Shown piece after piece: positions 56,134 through 64,000 of a stretch of DNA of 64,000 nt (position 1 is the first letter of the stretch; each line of letters begins with the position of its first letter). A program made the position numbers and the translations under genes. The notes below the pieces were generated by a model, which searched no databases, was not told where the DNA came from, and was given only the letters and a program-made list of their open reading frames with translations. The DNA comes from Butyrivibrio hungatei DSM 14810 (GTDB taxonomy: Bacteria > Bacillota > Clostridia > Lachnospirales > Lachnospiraceae): contig NZ_FRDH01000016.1 in assembly GCF_900143205.1 (NCBI RefSeq), positions 1 to 64,000 on the forward strand. Direction: 5' to 3'.

Positions 56134-57039
56134 GTGCTTAATTCAATCTTTTTTATCTATGAGAATGAGATCATAGTTCCTTTAGTTCAGGACGAATCAG
56201 CCTATGTGGTGGAACAGGGCTATTCATCTGCTGTATTCGAGGCATCTAAGTTTCCAGAAAACGATTATACATCACACAAAAAGACTGTTCTGATCGCTAC
56301 AGATTCACAAGCTAAGGCAAAAGAGCTCTCGGAAAAAGGCTTTTATGTCATAGGAATAGCTCATGCAGAGAATACTTCTTACGAATTCAAGGGACTTAAA
56401 TATATTTTTACAGATATTTCCGAGGTGGATATAGACTCTTTTGTTAAGGCATATCAGAGATATGCTGGCGAACCCTGGGAAATTCTTAAGACAGAGAGAC
56501 TTGTTGTAAGGGAGACAACCCTAGAAGATGTAGATGAATTCTACAGACTTTATGCTGATCCGGAAATAACACGCTATATGGAAGGTCTTTTTGAGAATCC
56601 TGAAGATGAAAAGAGATATCAAAAGGACTACATTGATAAAGTATATGGACTTATGGGCTTTGGAGTGTGGACGGTTGTCAGAAGGTCAGATGGTGTCGTT
56701 GTTGGAAGGGCAGGATACTCTGTAAGGAATGGCTTTGACGATATAGAGCTTGGCTTTTTAATTGGAAAAGAGTACCAGAGACAGGGCTATGCCATGGAAG
56801 TTTGCTCGGCAATCCTTGATTATGGCAAGGCTGTCTTGCAGCTTGATAAGGTACAGACTTTAGTCAAGGCGGAGAATAAAGTCTCCATACACATATGTGA
56901 GAAATTAGGATTTGAGCAGACAGATACTGTAGAAGTTGAAGAGAACATCTATGGTCAGGAATATAATGCAGGTCAGAAAGTGCCATTTAACGAGTGTCGA
57001 CACGGGACATACGTCAGAATGATCAAATTATTATGGTAA
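56134..57039 (+). CDS. GNAT N-acetyltransferase with an N-terminal extra domain
   Basis: A 301-residue protein. The C-terminal ~170 residues are a GNAT fold (LVVRETTLEDVDEFYRLYADPEITRYM; acetyl-CoA binding region GKEYQRQGYAMEVCSAILDY; EKLGFE), similar to ribosomal-protein acetyltransferases. The first ~125 residues form a separate alpha/beta domain resembling the C-terminal part of a HAD phosphatase (TVLIATDSQAKAKELSEKGF), but it lacks the HAD nucleophile motif. Substrate unknown. The start is GTG 56134, decided by AGGTGG 6 bases upstream; an ATG at 56071 has no ribosome site. Confidence 0.75.
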   Translation: MLNSIFFIYENEIIVPLVQDESAYVVEQGYSSAVFEASKFPENDYTSHKKTVLIATDSQAKAKELSEKGFYVIGIAHAENTSYEFKGLKYIFTDISEVDIDSFVKAYQRYAGEPWEILKTERLVVRETTLEDVDEFYRLYADPEITRYMEGLFENPEDEKRYQKDYIDKVYGLMGFGVWTVVRRSDGVVVGRAGYSVRNGFDDIELGFLIGKEYQRQGYAMEVCSAILDYGKAVLQLDKVQTLVKAENKVSIHICEKLGFEQTDTVEVEENIYGQEYNAGQKVPFNECRHGTYVRMIKLLW

Positions 57040-57148
57040 TTTTTAGGTTCTTCCTATAATATATATTTGTAGTTTATAGGAAGGATGATTGAATAGGTAC
57101 GAAGCGTCGTATGGAACGCTTAGAGGAGCGGTATCTATCGGAGGTATT

Positions 57149-58942
57149 ATGAGTTCATTAGAATTATTTAGTCTTGTAGCGGGCCTTGTTGGTGGCCTTG
57201 CAATGTTCCTTTACGGAATGAATGTTATGAGTGGAGGCCTTACAAAGGCAGCAGGCGGCAAGTTAGAGAGCGTACTTGCCAAGGTAACCGAACATCCAAT
57301 CATAGCTTATGTTTTTGGTGTTGCAGTAACTGCTATAGTTCAGTCTTCATCAGCATCTACTGTCATGGTAGTTGGTCTTGTAAATTCAGGTATCATGACT
57401 CTTAGACAGGCAGTAAACATTATTCTTGGTGCCAACCTCGGTACTACATTTACTGCATGGCTTCTTTCACTTAACGCGATCAGTAGTGACAATTTCTTTA
57501 TAAATCTTCTTAAGCCCAAGTCATTTACACCATTTTTGGCTATCATTGGCATTGGTCTTTATATGTTTTCCAAGAGTGAAAAAAAGAAGAATGTAGGAAC
57601 TATCCTTCTTGGATTTTCTGTTCTTATGTTTGGTATGAGCAGCATGTCAGATGCAGTCTCACCACTTAAGGATGTTGAGTCTTTCAAGCAGCTTCTTACA
57701 ACCTTCAGTAATCCATTCATCGGATTTCTTGTAGGTATTATCTTTACTATGGTTATTCAGAGCTCAGCCGGTACTATCGGTGTACTTCAGGCTTTGTCTC
57801 TTTCTGTTAAGGTCAAGCACAGCGTTGCCATTCCAGTAGTTGTTGGTGCTGAGGTTGGTACATGTATTACAGCTATTCTTTCATCCTTTGGAGCTAACAA
57901 GAACGGAAAAAGAACAGCTCTTATGCATTTGTATTTCAATGTAATAAAGGCAGTTCTTTTCATGATCATCTTCTATTCATTAAATACGGTACTTCATTTT
58001 GCGTTTATGGATAAAGAAATTGGAATGGCAGGAATTGCTGGAATCCACACACTTATAAATCTCGTTGCAACGCCGCTGATGCTTCCATTCTCAGGAATCC
58101 TGGTAAACCTTGCCATGAAGACTATTCCTATCGATGACAAGGAAAAGAAAGAACAGGAAGAGCAGGAAGGTCTTCGCACATTGGATCCACTGTTCCTTTC
58201 AAACCCTCCATTTGCCCTTGAGCAGGCTAGACAGACAGCTGTTACAATGGCCATTATGACAAAAGAAGCATTGAATAAGGCTATTGACCTTATTACTGAT
58301 TATCATAAAGACACTGCAGAAGAAGTTGAGTATCTCGAGCAGCAGGTAGATAGATACGAGGATGAGCTTGGAACATATCTTATGAAGATCAATTCTCATC
58401 ACCTTGCTCCAGACGACAGCCATACTCTTTCACTTCTCTTGCATTGCATTACAGACTATGAGAGAATTAGTGACCATGCTCTTAACATTGCTGAGAAGGC
58501 AAAGAGCATGGATGAAAACGGACGAAGCTTTTCACCTAAAGCACAGGCCGAGATTGATATTTATTCAACAGCGGTCAGAGATATCGTAGATACTTCTATA
58601 ACTGCTTTTGATAATCAGGATGTTAAGCTTGCCAAGACTATTGAGCCACTTGAGGAGACAATCGATGAGATCCAGAAAGAGGTTAAGCGTCGTCATGTTA
58701 GAAGACTTCGTAAGGGCAAGTGTACTATCGAGCAGGGCTTTGACCTTAGCGATATCGGAACAGACTTTGAGCGAATTGCGGATCACTGCAGTAATATTGC
58801 GGTAGGTATCATCGAAGCTCACGAAGACAACTACTTTGCACACGGCTATCTCGAGACCTTAAAGGCTGAAAAGAATGATGGATTTGAGCAGGCAGTTGAT
58901 TTCTATGAGAGAAAATACCGCTTACCTTCAGTTAAGTACTAA
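57149..58942 (+). CDS. Na+/phosphate cotransporter family protein with PhoU-like tail
   Basis: A 597-residue membrane protein. The transport core (about 10-340) has two inverted Na/Pi repeats with the signature segments VQSSSASTVM and IQSSAGTIG. The C-terminal ~220 residues form a soluble helical PhoU-like domain (RISDHALNIAEKAK, RIADHCSNIA). Members import phosphate with Na+; the tail probably controls activity. The start is ATG 57149 with CGGAGG just before; an earlier TTG-type start at 57089 would sit upstream of that site. Confidence 0.9.
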   Translation: MSSLELFSLVAGLVGGLAMFLYGMNVMSGGLTKAAGGKLESVLAKVTEHPIIAYVFGVAVTAIVQSSSASTVMVVGLVNSGIMTLRQAVNIILGANLGTTFTAWLLSLNAISSDNFFINLLKPKSFTPFLAIIGIGLYMFSKSEKKKNVGTILLGFSVLMFGMSSMSDAVSPLKDVESFKQLLTTFSNPFIGFLVGIIFTMVIQSSAGTIGVLQALSLSVKVKHSVAIPVVVGAEVGTCITAILSSFGANKNGKRTALMHLYFNVIKAVLFMIIFYSLNTVLHFAFMDKEIGMAGIAGIHTLINLVATPLMLPFSGILVNLAMKTIPIDDKEKKEQEEQEGLRTLDPLFLSNPPFALEQARQTAVTMAIMTKEALNKAIDLITDYHKDTAEEVEYLEQQVDRYEDELGTYLMKINSHHLAPDDSHTLSLLLHCITDYERISDHALNIAEKAKSMDENGRSFSPKAQAEIDIYSTAVRDIVDTSITAFDNQDVKLAKTIEPLEETIDEIQKEVKRRHVRRLRKGKCTIEQGFDLSDIGTDFERIADHCSNIAVGIIEAHEDNYFAHGYLETLKAEKNDGFEQAVDFYERKYRLPSVKY

Positions 58943-58964
58943 TTAATTTCAGGGAAAGAGTGTT

Positions 58965-60119
58965 ATGAACATTAGAAAATTAAAGTACCTTGATGAACTT
59001 ATTGAAGCACAGAGAGAAAGAAATAAGCTTCAGGGTGCAACTATCGTGGTTGAACATAAAGGCAAAAGAGTCTATGAGAACCACTACGAACCAGATAGAG
59101 AAGACAGTATTTATAAGATCTTTAGCATGACCAAGCCAATTACAGCCCTGGCGGCTATGATGCTTTACGAAAGAGGGAAGCTTGATCTGATGAGCAATGT
59201 ATCAGATTATCTTCCTGCTTTTGCTGATTGTAAAGTTGTAACTCCAGATGGAATACAGAAGGCGCAAAATTCAATTAAGATCATCAATCTTCTCAATATG
59301 ACATCAGGAATTGCAGGTTCAGGAGATTTTGGAGAAGCTGAGAGATCCATGAGCAAAGTCTTCAAAGAGGCTAAGATTCAGAGAGAATCCGGAATCCTTA
59401 AGAACAACATTGATGTTTGCAACAAACTTGCAGAAGGCTATCTTGCATTTGAACCAGGAACAGGTTACAAATATGGCTACTCAGCAGATATCATGGCTGG
59501 AGTTATCGAAGCTATCACAGATATGAAGTATTCGGAGTTCCTTAGAAAAGAGATCTTTGATCCTCTTAACATGGATGATACTGGATTTAAGATCGACATG
59601 GGCAAGACTTCCAGACAGGCGATTTTATATAGAAGAGACAAGAATAACAAAGTTGTAAGAGCAGAGGTTGATGTTGCCCGTAGAATGGATATGGAAAATC
59701 CTTTCGAGGATCCTTGGTTTGAGAGAGGCGGTGCAGGCCTTTATTCTACAGCCTCCGACTATTCACACTTCACTCAGATGATTCTTAATAAGGGTTCTTA
59801 CCACGGCAAAGAGCTCATTGGTAAAAAGACTCTAAGCTACATGTTAAGCCCACAGCTTAACGCACTGCAGCTTGAGGATTTTGCAATAGATGAAAATCAG
59901 GGATACAACTATGGTAACTATTTTAGAGTGCTTACTGATCCTGCAAAGGCTCTTTCAAACGGAAGTACTGGCGAGATTGGTTGGGGAGGATTTGGCGGAA
60001 CTTATTTCTTTGTAGATCCTTCAGAGGAACTGACAGTAATCTATATGCAGCAGATTGAAGGCGGCTATGACAGCAGCTTCATCCGCGGTGTCAGACAGAT
60101 TGTATATGGAGCTATTTAA
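58965..60119 (+). CDS. Beta-lactamase-fold serine hydrolase (class C/esterase VIII type)
   Basis: A 384-residue protein with the serine beta-lactamase/DD-peptidase fold. The catalytic Ser54-x-x-Lys57 is in FSMTK, a Tyr-Ser-Ala motif in YKYGYSAD near 150 replaces Tyr-x-Asn, and a Gly-rich third element GWGGFGGT lies near 340. No signal peptide is present, so it is probably a cytoplasmic esterase or peptidase and not a beta-lactamase. 22 bases after the Na/Pi gene, 2 before the Nudix gene. Confidence 0.82.
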   Translation: MNIRKLKYLDELIEAQRERNKLQGATIVVEHKGKRVYENHYEPDREDSIYKIFSMTKPITALAAMMLYERGKLDLMSNVSDYLPAFADCKVVTPDGIQKAQNSIKIINLLNMTSGIAGSGDFGEAERSMSKVFKEAKIQRESGILKNNIDVCNKLAEGYLAFEPGTGYKYGYSADIMAGVIEAITDMKYSEFLRKEIFDPLNMDDTGFKIDMGKTSRQAILYRRDKNNKVVRAEVDVARRMDMENPFEDPWFERGGAGLYSTASDYSHFTQMILNKGSYHGKELIGKKTLSYMLSPQLNALQLEDFAIDENQGYNYGNYFRVLTDPAKALSNGSTGEIGWGGFGGTYFFVDPSEELTVIYMQQIEGGYDSSFIRGVRQIVYGAI

Positions 60120-60121
60120 AA

Positions 60122-60682
60122 ATGGAATTTGAGTTTTTAGAAAAGAAGGAACAGGGCAAGTTCATTACCCGATATGACCTTCATTACAGAACATCTGATG
60201 ATCAGGAAAAGATATATGAAATGATTAGCAGAAATCCAGACCTTAAGACAATGGATGATCTTAAGAATCCTAAAGAAGATGCAGTTGCCATTATCATGCA
60301 TGATGAGACAGGTGAGAAGATCCTCATTAACAAAGAGTTCAGAATGGCAACAGGGGAATGGGTTTATAACTTCCCTGCAGGACTTATAGATGAAGGCGAG
60401 ACTGCAGAGCAGGCTGCCAGAAGAGAATTAAAAGAAGAAACAGGACTTGATGTAATACGCATAGATGATTGGTGGGGCAAGTGCTACAGTGCAATCGGTT
60501 TTTCTAACGAGAGAAATGCTTGTTGCGTAGGCGTTGCCGGAGGTACCTTTTCAGAGAGTACTTCAACTCAGGAAGAGATCGTTCCTAGCTGGTACACCAA
60601 AGAGGAGATCAGAAATCTTTTAAAGACTGAGGCTTTTGCAGTCAGAACTCAGGCGTATTGCTATCTGTGGTCCAGACAATAG
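60122..60682 (+). CDS. Nudix hydrolase (ADP-ribose pyrophosphatase-like)
   Basis: A 186-residue Nudix enzyme. The Nudix box runs from about residue 93 (GLIDEGETAEQAARREL, then KEETG) with the usual Glu metal ligands. The preceding EFRMATGEWVYNFPAG segment is that of ADP-sugar pyrophosphatases. It hydrolyses a nucleoside diphosphate linked to another group; the substrate is unknown. Two bases after the hydrolase gene, so translationally coupled. Confidence 0.87.
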   Translation: MEFEFLEKKEQGKFITRYDLHYRTSDDQEKIYEMISRNPDLKTMDDLKNPKEDAVAIIMHDETGEKILINKEFRMATGEWVYNFPAGLIDEGETAEQAARRELKEETGLDVIRIDDWWGKCYSAIGFSNERNACCVGVAGGTFSESTSTQEEIVPSWYTKEEIRNLLKTEAFAVRTQAYCYLWSRQ

Positions 60683-60712
60683 TTCTTTTACCAGATTAGT
60701 GGAAAGTAGAGC

Positions 60713-61477
60713 ATGAGCGAAAAGAAGGATCAAAGTAAAAAAGGAATATATAAAGAAGCAGACCATGGTGAAGAGCTCAAGCGAGGCATCATCGGTCTTA
60801 ATATATGTGAGGAATGTGGCGGATTCTGTACCGAGAAGCTTCCTCTTATGGAAGGTCTTCCTGTAAATGCACAGGTAAGCCTTATGGAGCATTCAGTCCA
60901 TGAAACCCTCAAGAAGAACAGCTATCTTTTCAGAGAGGGAGAGGCAGTTGACTCCATATGTATAATAAGAAAAGGAAGAGTTAAACTTTGTCGATATGAT
61001 TCTCTTGGTCGTGAACAGATCATTACCATATTGGCAGATCATGATATCATTTGGGAAGGCATGTTCCTTGACGGAAGTGTTTATCCATATTCCGCAGTAT
61101 GTCTTACCAATGCTTCTATCTGTCTCATTCACAGAGACGATTTCATAAAGGTGGTTGATAATCCAACTGCCGCCATGAACATCATAATTCTTCTCAGCAA
61201 AAAGCTTCATGATGCTAATGAGAGAAATATGCTGTTATCTACCAAAGACCCCATGGCAAGACTTGCAGGCTTTTTGATGTACAGAGTAGACAGAAGCCCT
61301 AGTGACGATATTGTGCTCAAGCTCGATGATATTGCGGCAAGCGTCAGTCTTCGAACAGAGACAGTTTCTAGGAAGCTTCGCGAAATGGAAAAGATGCACC
61401 TTATTGAGAGACTTGGACATGCAAGGATAAAGGTGCTTGATAGAGATACTTTGCGGGAGATTTATATTTCCCAGTGA
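60713..61477 (+). CDS. Crp/Fnr-family regulator, FNR-like
   Basis: A 254-residue regulator: N-terminal extension with Cys32, Cys35 and Cys39 (CEECGGFC), cNMP-binding-like barrel (about 50-160) and C-terminal helix-turn-helix. Further Cys are at 83, 93, 130 and 137; Cys137 lies near the place of the fourth cluster ligand in E. coli FNR. The recognition helix reads TETVSR (E216, S219, R220), the E-x-x-S-R pattern that reads TTGAT half-sites. Together this suggests an oxygen- or redox-sensing Fe-S regulator, though cluster binding is inferred. It precedes pflA and pflB, and a perfect FNR box lies before pflB. Confidence 0.88.
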   Translation: MSEKKDQSKKGIYKEADHGEELKRGIIGLNICEECGGFCTEKLPLMEGLPVNAQVSLMEHSVHETLKKNSYLFREGEAVDSICIIRKGRVKLCRYDSLGREQIITILADHDIIWEGMFLDGSVYPYSAVCLTNASICLIHRDDFIKVVDNPTAAMNIIILLSKKLHDANERNMLLSTKDPMARLAGFLMYRVDRSPSDDIVLKLDDIAASVSLRTETVSRKLREMEKMHLIERLGHARIKVLDRDTLREIYISQ

Positions 61478-61494
61478 TTTAGATTGGAGTTTTT

Positions 61495-62229
61495 ATGATT
61501 AAAGGAGCTATTCATTCTATAGAGACCTTTGGTTCTGTAGATGGACCTGGAATTAGATTTATTGTATTCCTCAAAGGATGCAATCTTAGATGTAAATATT
61601 GCCACAACGTAGATACCTGGGATCCGCACTCAGAAGACATGAGAACAGCAGATGAGATTCTGGATTTTGCTGAAAGATATCGTAGCTACTGGGGTGAAGA
61701 AGGCGGAATAACTGTAAGTGGAGGAGAGCCACTTCTTCAGATCGATTTCCTTATTGACTTGTTTAAAAAGGCTAAGGAGCGCGGTATCAACACTTGTATC
61801 GATACAGCAGTTCAGCCATTTACTAAGGAAGAACCTTTCTTTTCTAAGTTTGAAGAGCTTATGAAATATACAGATCTGCTCCTTGTTGATATTAAGCATA
61901 TCGATAGAGAAGAGCACATTAAGCTCACAGGACTTCCTAATGATAATATCAAAGAGTGTTTTGAATATCTTGATCAGATAGGTAAGCCGATCTGGATCCG
62001 TCACGTATTGGTTCCAGGAATTACAGACAATGACGAATACTTAAGAGAGACCAGAAAATTTATTGAGAAATTTTCTAATATAAAGAGAATAGATGTGCTT
62101 CCATACCACTCAATGGGACAGATGAAGTTCAAAGAACTTGGAATTCCATATCAGCTTGAAGGCGTTGAATCACCAACAACAGAGCGCGTTGAGAACGCCA
62201 GAGCAATTTTAAACGGAAAAAAGAACTGA
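61495..62229 (+). CDS. pflA: Pyruvate formate-lyase activating enzyme
   Basis: A 244-residue radical-SAM enzyme that makes the glycyl radical on PflB. The [4Fe-4S] cysteines C29, C33 and C36 are in GCNLRCKYC. TVSGGEPLLQ is the SAM-binding GGE motif, and HVLVPGITD is typical of the family. The start is ATG 61495 with TTGGAG upstream, 17 bases after the FNR-like gene, so the two may be co-transcribed; pflB has a separate promoter. Confidence 0.95.
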   Translation: MIKGAIHSIETFGSVDGPGIRFIVFLKGCNLRCKYCHNVDTWDPHSEDMRTADEILDFAERYRSYWGEEGGITVSGGEPLLQIDFLIDLFKKAKERGINTCIDTAVQPFTKEEPFFSKFEELMKYTDLLLVDIKHIDREEHIKLTGLPNDNIKECFEYLDQIGKPIWIRHVLVPGITDNDEYLRETRKFIEKFSNIKRIDVLPYHSMGQMKFKELGIPYQLEGVESPTTERVENARAILNGKKN

Positions 62230-62248
62230 TTTTATCGGTTCTTTTTTT
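62223..62248 (+). terminator. Terminator of pflA
   Basis: GAACTGAT (62223-62230), TTT loop, ATCGGTTC (62234-62241) and T7 (62242-62248). The stem overlaps the stop codon of pflA. It separates pflA from the pflB promoter. Confidence 0.85.
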
Positions 62249-62291
62249 ATTTCTGTGAAACTTTTGTGAAAAGTGAAAAAAATAATAAAAC

Positions 62292-62305
62292 TTGATTTCA
62301 ATCAA
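62292..62305 (+). promoter_or_regulatory. Perfect FNR box before pflB
   Basis: TTGAT-TTCA-ATCAA matches the FNR consensus TTGAT-N4-ATCAA exactly. Its centre at 62298.5 is about 40 bases before the expected start of transcription, the class II activator position. Confidence 0.75.
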
Positions 62306-62325
62306 TGTTTGAACAAATTGTAAAT

Positions 62326-62331
62326 GATAAT
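62326..62331 (+). promoter_or_regulatory. Likely -10 of pflB
   Basis: GATAAT sits 21 bases after the FNR box. No good -35 is found at 17 bases, which is expected when FNR replaces it. Transcription would start near 62338, giving a leader of about 62 bases with AAAGGAG (62386-62392) before pflB. Confidence 0.5.
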
Positions 62332-62399
62332 ATGACTTCCGGTAGATAATAGTGATAAATAATTAACAAACAATTGTTAGTTTTGAAAGGAGATAAACC

Positions 62400-64000
62400 A
62401 TGAACGAAGCATGGAGAGGTTTTAAAGGAACCCACTGGCTGGATGACGTTAATGTAAGAGACTTCATCCAGAATAACTACACACAGTATGATGGAGATGA
62501 GAGCTTCCTTGCTGATGCTACAGATGCTACTAACAAGCTCTGGGGCAGATTACAGGAGCTTCAGAAAGAAGAGAGAGAAAAGGGCGGCGTACTTGAGTGC
62601 GAGACAGAAGTTGTATCTAGCCTTACAGCTTATGGCCCTGGATATATCGATGAGTCTATGAAGGACCTCGAGAAGATCGTTGGTCTTCAGACAGACAAGC
62701 CTCTTAAGAGAGCATTCATGCCTTACGGCGGAATCAAGATGGCTGAGGAAGCTGCTGAGACTTACGGATACAAGGTAAATGAGAAGTTCCACAAGATCTT
62801 CACAGAGTACCACAAGACTCACAACCAGGCTGTATTTGATGCTTACACACCTGAGATGAGAGCTGCTAGACACAGCCACATCGTAACAGGTCTTCCAGAT
62901 ACATATGGTCGTGGACGTATCGTAGGCGACTACAGAAGAGTTGCTCTTTACGGTATTGATTTCCTTATCGCTAAGAAGCAGGAAGATTACAACAACTGCG
63001 GCGATGGAACAATGCTTGATCACATCATTCGTCAGAGAGAAGAGATCTCAGAGCAGATCAGAGCTCTTAAGGGAATGAAGGAAATGGCTGCTATATACGG
63101 ATTCGATATTTCACAGCCAGCTAAGAACGCAAAAGAAGCTATTCAGTGGCTTTACTTTGGATATCTTGCAGCTATCAAGACACAGAACGGTGCTGCTATG
63201 TCTGTTGGACGTGTTTCAACATTCCTTGATATCTATATTGAGAGAGATCTTAAAGAGGGAACACTTACAGAGTCAGAGGCTCAGGAGCTTATCGACCACA
63301 TGACAATGAAGTTCAGAATGGTTAAGTTTGCTCGTATCCCTTCATACAACAACCTCTTCTCAGGAGACCCAGTTTGGGCAACACTTGAGGTTGGTGGACT
63401 TGGTATGGATGGTCGTCACATGGTTACAAAGAACGACTACAGATTCCTTCACACACTTGAGAACATGGGACCTTCACCAGAGCCTAACCTTACTGTTCTT
63501 TATACATCAAAGCTTCCAGCTACATTCAAGAAGTATGCTGCTAAGATCTCTGTTACAACATCTTCAATCCAGTACGAGAACGATGATGTTATGAGACCTA
63601 TCTGGGGCGATGACTACAGCATCTGCTGCTGCGTATCTGCTACACAGACTGGTAAAGAGATGCAGTTCTTCGGTGCTAGAGCAAACCTTGCTAAGTGTCT
63701 TCTTTACGCTATCAACGGTGGTAAGGACGAGAAGTTCCTCACAAAAGATGGTAAGCACATGCAGGTTGGACCAGAGATGGCTCCTATCACATCAGAAGTT
63801 CTTGACTATGATGAAGTTATGCACAAGTATGACATCATGATGGATTGGCTTGCAGGACTCTATGTAAACATCCTCAACCTTATCCAGTACATGCATGATA
63901 AGTACTACTACGAAGCAGCTGAGATGGCTCTTATCGATACAAACGTAAGACGTACATTCGCTACAGGTATCGCTGGTTTCTCACACGTTGTAGATTCACT
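62400..64000 (+). CDS. pflB: Formate C-acetyltransferase (pyruvate formate-lyase), 5' part
   Basis: Glycyl-radical enzyme cleaving pyruvate + CoA to acetyl-CoA and formate, central to anaerobic fermentation. The window holds at least 533 residues and ends before the C-terminal glycine-radical loop. The N-terminus [13 protein letters not shown] and the active-site cysteines C410-C411 (SICCCVS, a Cys triplet instead of the usual pair preceded by Ala) are clear. The start at ATG 62400 follows AAAGGAGATAAACC. The codons are strongly biased, indicating high expression. Confidence 0.97.
   Translation, partial: MNEAWRGFKGTHWLDDVNVRDFIQNNYTQYDGDESFLADATDATNKLWGRLQELQKEEREKGGVLECETEVVSSLTAYGPGYIDESMKDLEKIVGLQTDKPLKRAFMPYGGIKMAEEAAETYGYKVNEKFHKIFTEYHKTHNQAVFDAYTPEMRAARHSHIVTGLPDTYGRGRIVGDYRRVALYGIDFLIAKKQEDYNNCGDGTMLDHIIRQREEISEQIRALKGMKEMAAIYGFDISQPAKNAKEAIQWLYFGYLAAIKTQNGAAMSVGRVSTFLDIYIERDLKEGTLTESEAQELIDHMTMKFRMVKFARIPSYNNLFSGDPVWATLEVGGLGMDGRHMVTKNDYRFLHTLENMGPSPEPNLTVLYTSKLPATFKKYAAKISVTTSSIQYENDDVMRPIWGDDYSICCCVSATQTGKEMQFFGARANLAKCLLYAINGGKDEKFLTKDGKHMQVGPEMAPITSEVLDYDEVMHKYDIMMDWLAGLYVNILNLIQYMHDKYYYEAAEMALIDTNVRRTFATGIAGFSHVVDS

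Noticed and set aside
58965-60119. Beta-lactamase resistance gene
   Set aside because: Although the fold is that of serine beta-lactamases, there is no signal peptide and the second motif is Tyr-Ser-Ala. An esterase or peptidase is more likely.

Overview
The window looks like a chromosomal piece of a low-GC anaerobic Firmicute of the Lachnospiraceae, most likely close to Butyrivibrio or Pseudobutyrivibrio. I base this on the AT-rich sequence with strong AGGAGG-type ribosome sites and occasional TTG or GTG starts, on Clostridia-type gene orders (decarboxylase-gmk-yaaR-holB-ricT-trmN6-rsmI; hprK-glk-murB-rapZ-whiA-hpr), on formate-lyase fermentation, and on a large intracellular glycan-breakdown region. 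The genus is an inference. No prophage, insertion sequence, CRISPR array or antibiotic-resistance gene was seen.

Layout. 1-1000: the 3' end of a 23S rRNA gene and six tRNA genes (Asp, Val, Thr, Tyr, fMet, Phe) closed by a terminator. 1090-9167: a tightly packed housekeeping operon (HD hydrolase, Orn/Lys/Arg-type decarboxylase, pyruvate kinase, guanylate kinase-like, YaaR, holB, ricT, trmN6, rsmI). 9182-18558: GH27 alpha-galactosidase-like enzyme, pckA, an orphan protein, a GPH sugar symporter divergent from a GH38 alpha-mannosidase, and a second orphan protein. 18566-42836: a large catabolic island with a PHP/CehA-like hydrolase, an AraC regulator, a GH105 unsaturated-uronyl hydrolase, a ROK kinase, a heparinase II/III-like protein, the inositol genes iolC, iolD, iolB, iolE and iolG, an iron alcohol dehydrogenase, a family-5 (Opp-like) ABC importer and a CUT1 (LplB/LplC-like) ABC sugar importer. 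42975-44575: ROK kinase and nagB. 44650-50636: pyrG (minus strand), ftsH, uvrC. 50692-55839: hprK, glucokinase, murB, rapZ, whiA and an HPr-like protein. 56134-60682: GNAT acetyltransferase, Na/Pi cotransporter, beta-lactamase-fold hydrolase, Nudix hydrolase. 60713-64000: an FNR-like regulator, pflA and the start of pflB.

How the parts work together. Four promoters of the catabolic island share an exact 14-base motif, ACAAAAAATGCAAT, which I read as the operator of one regulon, perhaps controlled by the AraC protein encoded inside it. The enzymes suggest import of a substrate holding a uronic acid and an inositol; the glucuronosyl-inositol headgroup of plant GIPC sphingolipids is a speculative candidate. 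The hprK cluster ends with an HPr homologue whose phosphotransfer histidine is Glu15 while Ser46 is kept, so it looks like a Crh-type regulator rather than a PTS carrier. The FNR-like gene lies two genes before pflB, whose promoter carries a perfect FNR box at class II position. Two intergenic hairpins (30062-30235 and 53591-53728) are copies of one structured element: the core is conserved while the arms differ in sequence but stay self-complementary.
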